In this document: piece after piece, positions 1 through 11,260 of the stretch
Layout of the letters: every line of letters starts with the position of its first letter
Numbering within the stretch: position 1 is the first letter of the stretch
Origin: Poecilobothrus nobilitatus
Lineage: Eukaryota > Arthropoda > Insecta > Diptera > Dolichopodidae
Length of the DNA: 64,000 nt
NCBI GenBank assembly: GCA_947095535.1
Contig: OX352773.1
Span: 123,304,552-123,368,551, forward strand
Direction of reading: 5' to 3'
The notes under the pieces: model-generated
Seen by the model: only the letters and a program-made list of their open reading frames with translations
Told to the model about the DNA's origin: nothing
Databases searched by the model: none
Program-made: the position numbers and the translations under genes

Positions 1-638
1 TCTGTTACGAAGCTTTTACCAGCTTTTATACTAATGAAAACAAAGTCAAGAACAAAATCGGCCTATTATTTTTTTCTTATAAATATGAGGCTTACTATAA
101 ACTTTGCTCTTTTCACTTTCAGGCGTTTTAATTTTATTAATAGTACCTATTTTTATTTTTTTTTTCCAAAACAAAAATTGAAAACGCCAACAGAAGATTA
201 ATAATTTATTTTTAATTTACCGCTGCGACCAATTCATAATGGACGTGGCGGTCAAATTTAAAAATTAAAAATTTGCTGAATTTATTTTGATTGAAAATGT
301 GTTTTTTAAGTATGTACTTTTCCTTTTTTGACTGTACTCACTTTTAATGAACGGTTTGTGTCTCTGATAATACTTCTAGTGGTAAATTTGGTCTCGGGTA
401 ATAATATTTACTAAATTTATTTATATTTTTAATGAACGGTTTGTGTCTCTTGATAATACTTTGAGTCAAAGAATTGTGTCTCTGGTAATAAAATTTTAAC
501 TTATTAAATAAATATACAGAAATATCATCATTGCCAGTTTAGTTTACATTCAGTGTGAGTGTTTTATTATAGATATAAAATATATTTTTTTACATGTTGG
601 CAAGGTCTCGCCAACATCTTGTGTATTATATTATAGAT
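1..638 (+). repeat. Left arm of a 640-bp inverted repeat
   Basis: This stretch is the reverse complement, with scattered mismatches, of 18388-19027. The left edge coincides with the window start, so the repeat may extend further out. It holds two copies of GAACGGTTTGTGTCTCT (about 350 and 435) and a degenerate third near 475, plus a hairpin at about 596-619 formed by ATGTTGGC and GCCAACAT. No coding potential is visible. Homology stops sharply at 638. The family is unknown; an LTR or foldback arm is possible. The match is seen; its nature is inference. Confidence 0.85.
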
Positions 639-933
639 TAGAAATAAGTTTTTCTTTTAACTATATTGCCATTTTTACTATATTTTGAATGCTTTTTAAA
701 ACTATATTGCTTTTTAAAACTATATTGATTTTTAAAACTAAATTGCATGCTTTTGTTAAATATAACTTTTCTACTATTTATCATAATTATTTAAATAAAT
801 ATTTTCCCACTATATACACTAATGAATTATTTTAATTTATTTTTAGTAAAATTACATTATATTGTGATCGACCCACAGATCATCGTCATTTTTATTCATC
901 ACACAGGTCTTTAAACATTCAATATTCAATCAG
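639..933. other. AT-rich spacer with short repeats
   Basis: No gene is visible. Around 660-760 the motif ACTATATTG followed by CTTTTTAAA recurs imperfectly about four times, which looks like simple-sequence slippage. Confidence 0.5.
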
Positions 934-1335
934 TAATACTGGTTGACTGAAAAATCAACTAAAGATTTAAACAATAGTTCAGGGAAGTTATTTATAAAAA
1001 TGTTATTAACTAAATACACTAATATTTATAAAAATATTATTAACTAAATACACTAATATTGTCTTTCTTTATTTTTAGCTATAAACTGCAAGGATTGGAG
1101 TAATACTGGTTGACTGAAAAAGTAACTAAAGATTTAAAGAATAGTTCAGGAAAGTTTTTTATAAAAATGTTATCAACTAAATACACTAATATTGTCTTTT
1201 TTTATTTTTAGCTATAAACTGCAAGGATTGGAGTAATACTGGTTGACTGAAAAAGTAACTAAAGATTTAAACAATAGTTCAGGGAAGTTGATTATAAAAA
1301 TGTTATTAACTAAATACACTAATATTGCCTTTTTA

Positions 1336-2407
1336 TACCCTACACCTAAAATATAGGGTATATTAACTTTGAATCAGGATCACCTTCTGAGTCGATTTAA
1401 CGATGTCCGACCGTCCGTTCGCACGATAACTCAAAAACTAGTAAAGCTATCTTGAAATTTATATAGCAGGTTACTAATTACGAAAGGAAGGCTAAGTTCG
1501 AATCTGCAAAAAATCGGTACATGGGTTCGGATTCTGCAAGCTACCGAATGATTCCGGAGCAAACGAGATTATCTCCAAAACCAACAAAGATAAAAACTTT
1601 AAATTTAGCAGAATGGTATTCTTTCATGTTTGATTTAAGCCTCTGAAATTTGAGAGGATTTGGTCCATGGGTTTGGATTTTGGAAGCTTCCGAACGAGCC
1701 CCAGAGCAAATGAGATTATCTCCAAAACCAACAAAGATATAAACTTTAAATTTAGCAGAATGGTATTCTTTCATGTTTGATTTAAGTCTCTCAAATTTGA
1801 GAGGATTTGGTCCATGGGTTTGGATTTTGGAAGCTTCCGAACGAGTCCCAGAGCAAACGAGATTATCTCCAAAACCAATAAAGATAGAATTTTTGAATTT
1901 GGTATAGTAGTGTTCTTTCGTGTTTTATTTATGTTTACAATGAAAGAACCTTTATTTTCAGTACAAGGGTGTTCTGTTATGTTTCCTTTTCTGTAAAATT
2001 GGAAACTGACATTTCAAAGAATTTGAACCATGGGTTCGTATTTTGGAAACTTCCGGACGAGCACAAGAGCAGACGAGCATATTTCCAAAACCAGCAAAAG
2101 AACCTTTAAATTTAGTAGAATGGTGTTCTGGCATGTTTTCTTTATGTCCCTGAGATGGATTTGATGAATTGGAGTGGCAATTCGGGTACCTGACACACGC
2201 CTCCCAAGGACTAACAACCATATCTTCGAAATTAATAAAGATAGAAACTTGAAATTTTTTACAAGGGTGTCAAGCATATCCCAAGAGGATGCCTCTTTTA
2301 TATTCCTGAAATTCGAATTGAATAAGACAGAAAAGGGAAGAAGTTCAAGCAGCTGCCAAAAAACTTATGGATTTTTAATTTAATTTGAATTATTCAGGTG
2401 TAGGGTA
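1336..2407. mobile_element. Non-autonomous insertion with 12-bp inverted ends
   Basis: This 1.07-kb segment interrupts a unit of the 133-bp tandem repeat. It begins with TACCCTACACCT and ends with the exact reverse complement AGGTGTAGGGTA. Near its left end it carries GAGTCGATTTAACGATGTCC and CCGTCCGTTCG, related to the GTCCGTCCGTCC repeats at 26.5, 30.9 and 43.5 kb. Its body is a degenerate tandem array. It encodes no transposase, so it resembles a MITE or other parasite of an autonomous element. I see no clear target duplication. Confidence 0.6.
1510..2270. repeat. Degenerate ~147-bp tandem array
   Basis: Units carry GATTTGGTCCATGGGTTTGG, then GGAAGCTTCCGAACGAG and ACGAGATTATCTCCAAAACC. 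Starts fall near 1524, 1654 and 1801, with a more diverged copy from about 2010. The short open frames on both strands here recur with the repeat period and are by-products of it, not genes. Confidence 0.75.
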
Positions 2408-2615
2408 TTAATAAGTCGGTTGCATCGACTTACTGTTACATTTACTTGTTTTATTTTTAGCTATAAACTGCACGGATTGGAGTAATACTGGTTGGCTGAA
2501 AAAGTAACTAAAGATTTAAACAATAGTTCAGATAAGTTATTTATAAAAATGTTATTAACTAAATACACTAATATTGTCTTTTTTTATTTTTAGCTATAAA
2601 ACTGCAAGGATTGGA

Positions 2616-3029
2616 ATAGCTACTCGAATACTGTAAGTGCCTGTTCTCTGCATCAGAATGAATAATTGGGATGCAGTTAAATTTGTATTAAAAATAATTG
2701 TGTTAAATATAATATTTAATAAAAAATATTTTTTTTAAATAAATTCTGTGTTTACGTTAATATAAATACAATCTTATAGGAACAAAAGCTAGGTTAAAAT
2801 AGGAAAAAAAGCAAGGTTAAAAATGATTTTTTTTTGTAGTGACATCTATTGGCCTTAAAGGGAAACTGTGCTTATTACAAAGCTTCTGTTTCCACCGATT
2901 TGGCGGCAGTAGTAAAAAAAATTTTGATTTGGCCATCTATTAGTGGTATATATTATCTATGACTAACTTAAAACAACAATGTTGTTATGACTTTTTGTTG
3001 CATCAATATTCACCATGGTTATATATAAT
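2616..3029. other. AT-rich intergenic sequence
   Basis: No gene found. A slightly GC-richer patch at about 2840-2950 (GTGACATCTATTGGCC and GGCCATCTATTAGTGG) may be a short element remnant. Confidence 0.4.
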
Positions 3030-3440
3030 CTAGATGGGTCATATTGAAAATATTTTCAGTCAATTTTGAAAAATCATGAATCATGCTATGTATTGCTTTA
3101 GCTTCTGCAGAAATAGTTTCCTAAAATTTGAAATAGTCCTATTTCTAATTTTTTTAAAAATATTATTACTTATTTTTTTACTTTACCAGTAGTTAAAATT
3201 TTTAATAACGTTTTATTTAAACAGTTTAATTAAATTTTAAAAACAAAATATTTTAATTATTAAGTAAAATAACAATATAAAATCTCTTAAATGAAACTGG
3301 TTATTAGAAATTGAGAATCTACTTCACATTATTTTCATTTATATAAACAGCTGAGTGAACTGAATACCTTAAGGTAGGAAAACATATAAGAACAAAAACG
3401 AATACACCTTCTTTCCAATCTATTTCTAATATATCTGTGG
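3030..3440 (+). repeat. Interspersed repeat, uninterrupted copy
   Basis: This matches 59340-59630 (for example AAAATATTTTCAG, TGTATTGCTTTAG and AATTATTAAGTAA) and then 63444-63620 (TATAAACAGCTGAGTGAAC and neighbours). It is therefore the continuous version of a repeat that in the right half of the window is split by a LINE. Non-coding. Confidence 0.75.
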
Positions 3441-4346
3441 TATTCACTAGCAGTTGTTTCGTCGTTTTTTATTTTGTTTTAACATTAGTTATAATTTATT
3501 TTGTTTTTTTTAAGCCGTTTTCGAATTTTGTTTCGTCGTTTTTGACATTCATTAAAGTTGAAATATTTGTTATGTTTGTTAACAACGTAAAATTGACAAT
3601 AGCAAATTAAGTGACGCCAAAAATTTTTTTGAGCGTTTCAAGTTGTAAATAACTACTAAAAAAATTTTAATTCATTTATAGTTTTTTAGTTTCAAGTTAG
3701 AAATATCAAAAACAAATTTTCTTTAACAAAAAAAAAACTAAAGTAAAAGTTAGTGAATACTACAGATTAACCACAAAAAAAATATTTTGTTTTTACTATG
3801 GTATCGAACCTTTGTCATTCGAACCGAAAGTTTACATTTCCTGCTGATAATCTTTTATAAACATTTTTATTTCATATTTTAATCCAACATTAAAATAAAA
3901 AAAAATATTTAATTAAAAAAAAGTACCTATAATAAACGTTCTATTTCAGAACTTTCACAAAAAGAAATTGTAAATAAATCGCACACTTATGTGAACGAAA
4001 AATAAAATAAAACAGAACATATGCAAGAACATTTTAAAGTTATTACTTATATATGTATGTACATACATATATAAAATTTTCATTCAATATTAAAATAAAT
4101 AGAGCATAATATAAAAAAAAAAAAAGAATTTAGACTAAAATAATTTACAGTTAATAATTTTTAAAATTACCGTTGCTCCTTCTAATCTTTCTAAAATAAT
4201 TAATTTAATTATAAATTTCGTGCTTTAAATAATGAATAAGAAAAAAAATTTGGAAACAACTAATGCAAAATTTAGGAATAAAAAAACTTTTTGATTAAAC
4301 TGCAGTATTGTGTGAATTTAAGAATATAAAAAAATAATTTAATTAC
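3441..4346. other. AT-rich sequence, probable intron of the exon at 4347-4751
   Basis: No exon can be assigned with confidence. GTTTCGTCGTTTTT occurs twice (about 3458 and 3530). A perfect 26-bp palindrome centred on GTAC lies at 4048-4073. On the minus strand a 20-nt segment at 4171-4190 is flanked by AG and GT, but it reads into a stop in the phase required by the preceding exon. Confidence 0.4.
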
Positions 4347-4751
4347 CTTCTCTCTGTCCGTTCTTTCTATTTTAAACTCATTCCTATCACGATCAATTTT
4401 GCTAAAAGATGATGAATACTTTGGTAATGTTGGCGGTGGTATTGGTCTTGCTGCAATTGCTGGCTTATCGCCTGATGCTATTCCAGAATGCGAAGATTTA
4501 TTAACACTATGTATACCAGCTGTTACTAATGGAGTTGCATTAATTACACTTGAAGCTCCACCAGCAGTACTAGACAAACTAATATTCGTAGAATTTACAA
4601 AATTTTGTTTGTATGATCCCGGAGAAGACAAAATAGGTTTTGTTGGGGGGATTGGAGGTGGTCCGTTGAGTGCTCCATTATTTCCATTTGTATGTAAATT
4701 TGTATCATTATTTTTTTCACTAGTTATTGTTACTGATTGTGAGGCATTCAT
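4347..4751 (-). CDS. Proline-rich protein, first coding exon (host gene)
   Basis: This is the only stretch that looks like host coding sequence. The frame opens with ATG at 4751 and runs exactly 135 codons to a good splice donor, GAAG|GTAATT, at 4347/4346, so the intron is phase 0. The product starts with a polar Ser/Thr/Asn-rich segment, then PPPIPPTKP at residues 31-39, a low-complexity Ser/Ala/Gly middle, PIPPPTLP at 103-110, and a charged tail (KIDRDRNEFKIERTDREK, 118-135). The PxxP stretches would suit SH3- or EVH1-type ligands of a cytoplasmic scaffold or cytoskeletal protein, but that is inference. I do not recognise the gene. Later exons probably lie to the left, beyond the repeats or outside the window. 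Balanced codon use and a clean donor argue against a transposon origin. Confidence 0.65.
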
Positions 4752-4984
4752 TGTTTCATTTCATTTTAAAAATTATTTTTCTTAATTTTAAATATTTTTC
4801 TTATATGTGAAATATGTCTTTTTTATGTTCACATTTCATTACATTTTTAAATAACAAAAAAATTAATAAATTATTTTAGAAGGTTGGTGATATTCTGATT
4901 CTTTTTGAAAAACAATTTACATATCAACAAAATTAAAATGTTTTTATAATATTAGCTAATTGCGAAAATATCTGGACTAATACC

Positions 4985-5190
4985 GTAGTGGTTATACGGT
5001 AGTGGTTAAGTCCCTGGCTTTTCAATCTATTGGTCTCAAGTTCAAACCTCGGTTAGGTCATATGCAATGTTATCAATTTTGATCATAACATAAAATAAAA
5101 AAAGTAACTAATCTTGGAACAAGACACTAGATTGAGCACAAATATAAGATAATATGTAATTCATAATCTAATAATAAACAATAATTACAG
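4985..5190 (+). mobile_element. Possible tRNA-derived SINE
   Basis: A tRNA-like head shows an A-box-like GTAGTGGTTAAG near 5000 and a B-box-like AGTTCAAACCT at about 5039, spaced as in RNA polymerase III promoters. Between them CTGGCTTTTCA resembles the anticodon arm of tRNA-Glu. Acceptor-stem pairing is poor, so it is not a functional tRNA. An AT-rich tail follows without a clear end. A second copy elsewhere in the genome would be needed to prove a SINE family. Confidence 0.35.
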
Positions 5191-5891
5191 TCGAGTAATC
5201 AACCTTAGTGTCAGTGAAAATAATGTTTAAAAAGAAACTGAAGTTAAGAGCTAATGTAAATAATAAGCTAAATTTATTGTAACTAACTTAGTTATGTTAT
5301 AACTAAGAATAATATTCTTCAACTTTCTTTTTTGCTTTTTGAAACATAACTTCTATTGGTGTTATCAAATTTTGTCATTTTTCTAACAGTGTAACCATTT
5401 TCAATTAATTTGGTGCCTCTTGAATTTTGTAAGAATGTCATAAACAAATTATTTTCTTGTAATGTGTATGAATTGATTCAGAACCTTACTACGTCACATT
5501 CAGATCAAAATATTCACTTTGGTCTGATTTAAGTATTTCAAAAATAAAAATAGAATTACATCTTTGAATTTACTGTAGTTTTTAACAGAAAACAACATAG
5601 CAAAACGATATTTTGTTTCATAGTATTCTAAATTGTGAGAGCACTGTGCACAGCGGTACGCTATTTCAAACAATAATGATCTTTGCAGTTTTTTGTCTGT
5701 ATTGCGGCAATTAAAGTGATTGTGTTAATGTGCAGCTTAAATTTACATATTACATACGAACTAACATAATTATGTAACTGATTTTAAATTATATTAATAC
5801 TTCCTTGAAAATTAATTTTAGTAGCCTTAAATATTCGTAAGCTGTCGAAACTTTTTATAGAACAAAAAAAAATTTGATTGTATTTGTATAT
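5191..5891. other. AT-rich intergenic sequence
   Basis: No coding frame, RNA gene or recognisable element found. Confidence 0.4.
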
Positions 5892-6185
5892 GAGGGGTGC
5901 CCAAACAGTCGATCGCGATCGACCGGCGATCTTTCGATACTTTTTGGTCGATGCCCGTCTTTAAATAAAAAAATCTGTTTTTAATACCTACTTTTTTTTT
6001 CAGCGAACAAAATTGAATTTTCATTAAAAAAATTTAGTGTATTTTTTTCAAACGATAAATTCGAAAATTCACTTAGTGTACTTTTTTTTTAAAAGTTTAA
6101 TTCAAAAATTATAATTAACAACAACAAATTCAGTTGCATGTATGTACTGGAAAAGAAACATTATTTTATCTAGGACAGTGTCAGT

Positions 6186-8877
6186 TAGTGCATTCAAATT
6201 CGGATATTTGGTTATTCGAATATTCGAATATTTTAGTAAATTTCATAGTATCCGTTATTCGAATATATTTAAATCACTATTCGCGAATATACGAATATTT
6301 TTATTGGCTTACTTTCCAAATTTTGCTCAATAAAAAGGAACGAAAAAAACGTTCCCCATTTGAAGAGTTGGCAAAACTGATTTTCATTTGTCATTTCATA
6401 ATTAATTGACATTTGACAATCAATGATTGACATTTCATTTAAATAAAAATCGTTTATTTTGGAATATCAAGTTTACAAATGTATGTATTCAGAAAAATTT
6501 TTATAGATCATCAAAATCATTATTTTTCCAACTAGAAAGTAGCTCATAAAGGTAATTAGAAAGCAATTAATTAGAAATTATTTAAATATAAATACCGATG
6601 TTATTTTTTTATAGCCTATATAATAAAATATAAAATGTTTCGTCAAAAAAAATCTGATATGTGGAATTATTTCAAAAAGCTGGATAATAATAAGGAAGCA
6701 GTATGCTCTAAATGTTCTAAAATTCTAGGTTGCAAAGGATCAACTACCATTCCGTTAATAAACCATTTCAAAATACATGGCATTGTAATTGTTACACAGA
6801 ATGTTGAAGAAGAAATTGTATCGAAAAAACCCAAAATCGAAAATAGCACAATTTTAGATTTTATTAAACCAACAAAACCAAAATCTCTTGGTGCAATATC
6901 ATCTCGATGTGCTGCTAAAGATGGCATGTCTGTTCGTGCAATAAGAAAATCAGAAGCAGTTAAAGGTTATCTTGAATATAAAAAACTAAAGATGCCAGCA
7001 AGTGAAGCAACAATATGGAAATATATTTATGACTTTTATAATCAAATGAAAAAGGAAATGATTGTGCAAATTGAACTGTACAAAAAGGAAAATGGAAAAT
7101 TTTCAATAACTGTTGATGAATGGACAGACAATAGTGCTATTAGATATATAAATGTCAGTTTACGTGCATATCATAGTAACACAAAATTATTTGAAAATTT
7201 TGACTTAAGTTTGGTAGAAATTAAAGAAAAGGCTGATGCTAGAAACACTGAAATATATATAAAACAGAAGCTCAAAGATTTCAACATTGATATTTATGTA
7301 GATATTGTTGCATCAACTCATGATGGTGCAGCGGTTATGGTGAAATATGGAAATAATATATCTGCTATTTCTCAACTATGTCATAATCACGCGTTACATT
7401 TAGCAATAGTTGATTCGTTATATAAGAATAAATATTCAGAACAAACTTATAGTGGAGAAAGTTTTTGTTTAGAAAATGTTGATAATTTATCTCCCGAATT
7501 AATTGACATTGACAGTGATAGTGAGTATAGCTATATCTCATTTAATGATGAAAATGATGACAACAAATCAGTTGATTATAGGGATTTTCGAATTGAAAAT
7601 ACCAATTTGAATTTACAAATTACAGAAGATGATTGTTTAGTGGACTTGAATACAAAACTTTATTTTGTTGTTAACAAAGTTCGAAAAATAGTCAAAATGT
7701 TTCGAAAGTCTCCAGCTAAAAATAACAAATTGCAAGAATATGTTTTGAAGCAAGAAAATAAAAAACTCCGCCTGCTAATCGATGTAAAAACAAGGTGGAA
7801 TTCAATGGCTACTATGATAAGACGATTTTTGCGGCTCAAGGATTGCATTAATCATACACTAGTTGAAATAGGTATGCAAACTATGTCTGAGAGTGATGTA
7901 TTAGTCTTACAGAACTTGCTTAATGTATTGACACCACTTGAAATAGCAGTTAAAGAGCTCAGTAAAGATAATGTAACACTCGTGACAGCTGAAGGTGTTT
8001 ATAAATTTTTATTCAATTCTCTTACAGGAATTGATAATGATTTAAGTAATATATTACTTATAGAAATAAAGAAAAGAATGGACCAACGAAGAGATAAAAC
8101 GTTAACTACATTACTTATATATCTTGATACTGGAACTATACCGCGATCAACAGAATATTTCAATTATGCATCCAAAAGTTCTGCTAAAGATTTAGCAGAA
8201 AATATTATGCAAAGAATTTATCCAGCAAATCTCAATAATAATAACAACAATAACACCAACACTGACAATGATGATGATGATGATGATGTACTGCTTTCTG
8301 CCGAAACTGAAGACAATACATATAATGAAAATGGACTACAAAAACAGCTACATGAAGCAATCTGTTCAATTACCACTTTTTCAAGAAATCCTAGTGGTTC
8401 TGCTGAATCATCCACAGCTGGTAGAAAAAACTAACAAAAGATTTTAATTTTTTAGATGCGTTCAAAAAAAGAACAAATCAATTAAATATTTTATACAACG
8501 GACTTTTGACTATAAGTTCTACTTCAACAGCAACTGAGAGAGTTTTCTCTACAGCTGGTATTATCAAATCGAAACTAAGAAGCAGTCTGAAATTTAAAAA
8601 TTTAAACGCAATATTATTTTTAAAATGTATATTTAATAAAGAAGATCTCAAATAAAATATTTAATTTGTAATAATCAATTTTACGTTTTTCTATGTTCTT
8701 CTTTTATTGTCTTTGCTATTCTATTAGTTATGTTTTTGTTGACTTCATTGGTTCCACTTTTTTTGCTATTACATATACAAACAAAATAATTCAAATAATA
8801 TGCGAATAATCGAATATTTCAACAAAAAACTATTCGATATTCGGATAGTAAAAACACTCGAATAATTGAATGCACTA
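6186..8877 (+). mobile_element. Nested hAT transposon with perfect 8-bp target duplication
   Basis: The element is flanked by identical 8-bp copies GTGTCAGT (6178-6185 and 8878-8885), the hallmark target duplication of hAT elements. It begins TAGTGCATTCAA and ends with the exact reverse complement TTGAATGCACTA. Subterminal regions are rich in repeated TATTCGAATATT-like motifs on both sides, likely transposase-binding sites. It carries one almost complete transposase gene. It inserted into the outer hAT at 5892-11260. The exact duplication and near-intact ORF point to a recent insertion. Confidence 0.95.
6635..8655 (+). CDS. hAT-family transposase, BED finger, one frameshift
   Basis: This is a cut-and-paste DNA transposase acting in the nucleus on the ends at 6186 and 8877. 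The main frame (6635-8434, 599 codons) starts with a BED zinc finger: Trp10, Cys24, Cys27, His44, His48. The RNase-H-like core shows VDEWTD with Asp161, STHDGAAVM with Asp230, CHNHALHLA at 249-257, and a TRWNS motif near 387. An Asn/Asp-rich run precedes the stop at 8432. The hAT dimerisation region (STATERVFSTAG) continues one frame over to a stop at 8655, so a single-base loss in the A-run near 8425 separates the two parts. The frame is otherwise open, so this is either a very young pseudogene or a sequencing slip in a homopolymer. Zinc-finger class and length match BED-type hAT transposases. Confidence 0.9.
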
Positions 8878-8982
8878 GTGTCAGTGTTTAAAAATAACAA
8901 AATATTTTTTGGTGCAAGATAGCTTAATGTTATAATTGTAAAATAACATAATTAAGAAATTTAATTGCATCCACAGATTGTT

Positions 8983-11118
8983 ATGAGTATAATTAAAAAA
9001 TTAAAAACATATCACTTCCACGATGAGTGGGGGGAGAATTATTTTTTTTAAATGATTAAAAGAAAGTGCGTATGTCTGATTTGTCCGTTGTGTAGTTGCA
9101 ATTGCAAATACTGCAATACTAATGTTGCAAATACTAAAAAATCAACTTGAAAAACAACAATCAATTTTTATCAAGCCGACCATTAAATCTTTTCGAATAA
9201 GTTTTGTATTGGCTAAACATAAAAAACCTTTTTCTGATGGTGAAATGGTAAAAGAGGCTTTCATACAAGGTGAAGAAGTTTTATTTGCTAATTTTAAAAA
9301 CTCTGAAATTATGTCAGTTATCAAAGATGTACAACTTTCACGTCAATTTGTTACTAGAAGAGTGGAAGTTATGGAAATTGATGTGATTCAAAAACTCAAA
9401 CAGGACATTAATGAATGTAAATATATACTTTTTGCTGCAGTTCGACGAATCAACCTATGTTATTGATATCGCACAACTATGTATTTATATAAGAATGAGT
9501 TTCACTGGTATGACTTCAAAGTAAGAACTTTTAACAATTATTCCATTAAAAGGCAATAGCCGTGATGAGGACATTTATAGTGCGTTCATCAAATTTGTGG
9601 AAAAATTACCACTGCCATTATATAAATTTGTATGTATAACAACAGATAGTGCACCTGCAATAACGGGAAGATAAAACGGTTTTGTTGCTCTTTGTCGAAA
9701 AAATTATGATTTTCCAGATTTTGTTTCCTTTCATTGTGTTATACATCAGCATGCGTTATGTGCAAGAATGTTGAATATGAAGAAGGTAATGGATATTGCT
9801 TTTAAAATGGTGAATTCAATACGCTCAAGAAGCCTGCAGCGACGTTTTTTCAAAATTCAACTGGAAGAAAATGAAACAGAACATTGCAATCTGTTATTGC
9901 ACATTGACGTCAGATGGCTGAGTCGTGGAAAATGTTTAGAAAGATTTCAAGAATTACTACCAGAAATTTCGCCAATTTTTGCAGTCAAGAGGAGATCAAT
10001 ATGGCCAATTATTGAACCCAAAATGGCTTCTAAATTTAGCTTTAACAGATTTTACCAAACATATGAGAAATTTATTAACAAATGTATGTAGTCGGATAAT
10101 TCCTTAATTAGAAATCTCAGTATTGTTTAAAATCGAATATTATAAGTTTTTGCTTATTACTAATTAGACTATAAGTTACTTATATTTAGGTTAAGTTAGT
10201 TTAAGTTTTATTATAATTAAAAATATTGGTAAGGTTTTTTCTCTAATTTTCCTTCAAACTTAAGTCACATTGCTTGAACTATTGTTATTCACACCAGTAC
10301 TTTTTTATTTATAGCTGTAAAGGTTAAATTAGCATAATCTAATCACTGTAACATTTATACTATATATAATACAATTGTAAAAATGGTAATATTTGGATTA
10401 ATAAATGAATCTAAATTTAACAGATTTTACAAATCACTTGAATAAACTAAATCTTGAACTTCCAGGAAAAAGCCAAGGTATTACTGAATTGCTACGCTCC
10501 ATAAATGGCTTTAAATTGAAGTTATTACTTCTGAAATCACAATTATCAGCAAGAAATTTAAAAAACTTTCCAAGTTTAAAAGCAAATAAAGAAAAACTGA
10601 ATGTGAATATAATATTATTTGATGACTATATTGCAAAAATTGAAAAAATTATCAATGAGTTTGAACATCGTTTTCAAGATATCAAAAACCTAGATCCAAT
10701 TCTGCTGTTTATGTCATTGCCATTCAGAAATGAAGATGTTGAAGAAATATCTTCAAAAATAGCTACTTTTTTTTATATTAATTCATCAAAAATTGAAAAT
10801 GAAATTATTGCGCTTAATTCAGATATTTTCGTAAAATCAAGAGCTTCTGCAAATAATTATTGGTCTTTGCTCCATCAAGAAAAATATCCTTCTTTAACAA
10901 ATATCCCTCTACAATTGACCGCGTATTTTGGCTCCACCTATCTATGTGAATCGGCAATTTCGCATATGAAAATATTAAAATGTAAATACCGCAGCACACT
11001 TACAGGTGAACATTTAAAAATGTGTCTACACTTAGCAGTAACCAGTTACGTCCCATCATTTGACCAGCTTGCTGACAATATGCAATGTCATGCGTCAACA
11101 TCTAAGGATAAATTCTAA
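8983..11118 (+). pseudogene. hAT transposase relic, GTF2I-repeat/SCAND3-like
   Basis: The reading starts at ATG 8983 with a truncated zinc-finger region (HFHDEWGENYFF, in-frame stop, then CVCLIC) typical of GTF2IRD2/ZBED5-like hAT proteins. It continues with SFRISFVLAKHKKPFSDGE at 9187-9243, an ITTDSAPAITG motif near 9640, CVIHQHALCARMLNMKKVMD near 9735-9795, and DVRWLSRGKCLERF near 9905-9950. The C-terminal part (10405-11118) ends with the hAT dimerisation region TYLCESAISHMKILKCKYRS. It is broken by stops and frameshifts. A sequence of about 310 bp (10092-10404) is inserted where the flanking coding text is partly duplicated (LTDFT on both sides). It is the transposase of the outer element, long inactive. 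Confidence 0.85.
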
Positions 11119-11260
11119 ATTAATAAATTATTATGTAATTTCTATCTATGAACTGAATATAAATAAATATTGCGAAAAATTTTATGTATACTTTTAGTCG
11201 ATCTTGCCTTGTATTTTCAGCTTGGATCGATCTTCATCAACAAAAGTCTGGGCACGCCTG

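Larger units (their letters stand above)
934..2615 (+). repeat. 133-bp tandem repeat, interrupted
   Basis: Units start with TAATACTGGTTGACTGA at 934, 1101, 1234 and (TAATACTGGTTGGCTGA) 2483. Unit 1 is longer because an internal stretch of about 35 bp containing CTAAATACACTAATATT is duplicated. Unit 2 is 133 bp. Unit 3 is broken by the insertion at 1336-2407 and resumes near 2446 with the same TTATTTTTAGCTATAAACTGC tail that closes the other units. Non-coding; function unknown. Confidence 0.85.
5892..11260 (+). mobile_element. Outer hAT element (GTF2I-repeat/ZBED-like), with nested hAT
   Basis: The left end GAGGGGTGCCCA and the right end TGGGCACGCCTG form a short imperfect terminal inverted repeat of hAT type, flanked on both sides by GTATAT. 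Subterminal GATCGATC-like sequences occur at both ends (5902-5925 and 11199-11232). The body encodes the decayed transposase at 8983-11118. A complete second hAT sits at 6186-8877, upstream of the transposase, and accounts for 2.7 kb of the 5.37-kb length. Boundaries are seen; the superfamily follows from the protein. Confidence 0.8.

Noticed and set aside
1541..2383. Overlapping small ORFs on both strands
   Set aside because: Their peptides repeat with the ~147-bp array period, so they are by-products of the tandem repeat.
4171..4190. Candidate 20-nt microexon after the host exon
   Set aside because: AG and GT flank it, but in the required phase it gives Lys-Asp-stop, so it cannot simply follow the phase-0 exon.
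4399..4785. Plus-strand ORF of 128 codons over the host exon
   Set aside because: It is antisense to the minus-strand exon, which has the start, splice donor and proline motifs; no matching splice or family support on the plus strand.
4995..5062. Functional tRNA gene
   Set aside because: A and B boxes are suggestive, but the acceptor and T stems do not pair well; more likely SINE-derived.
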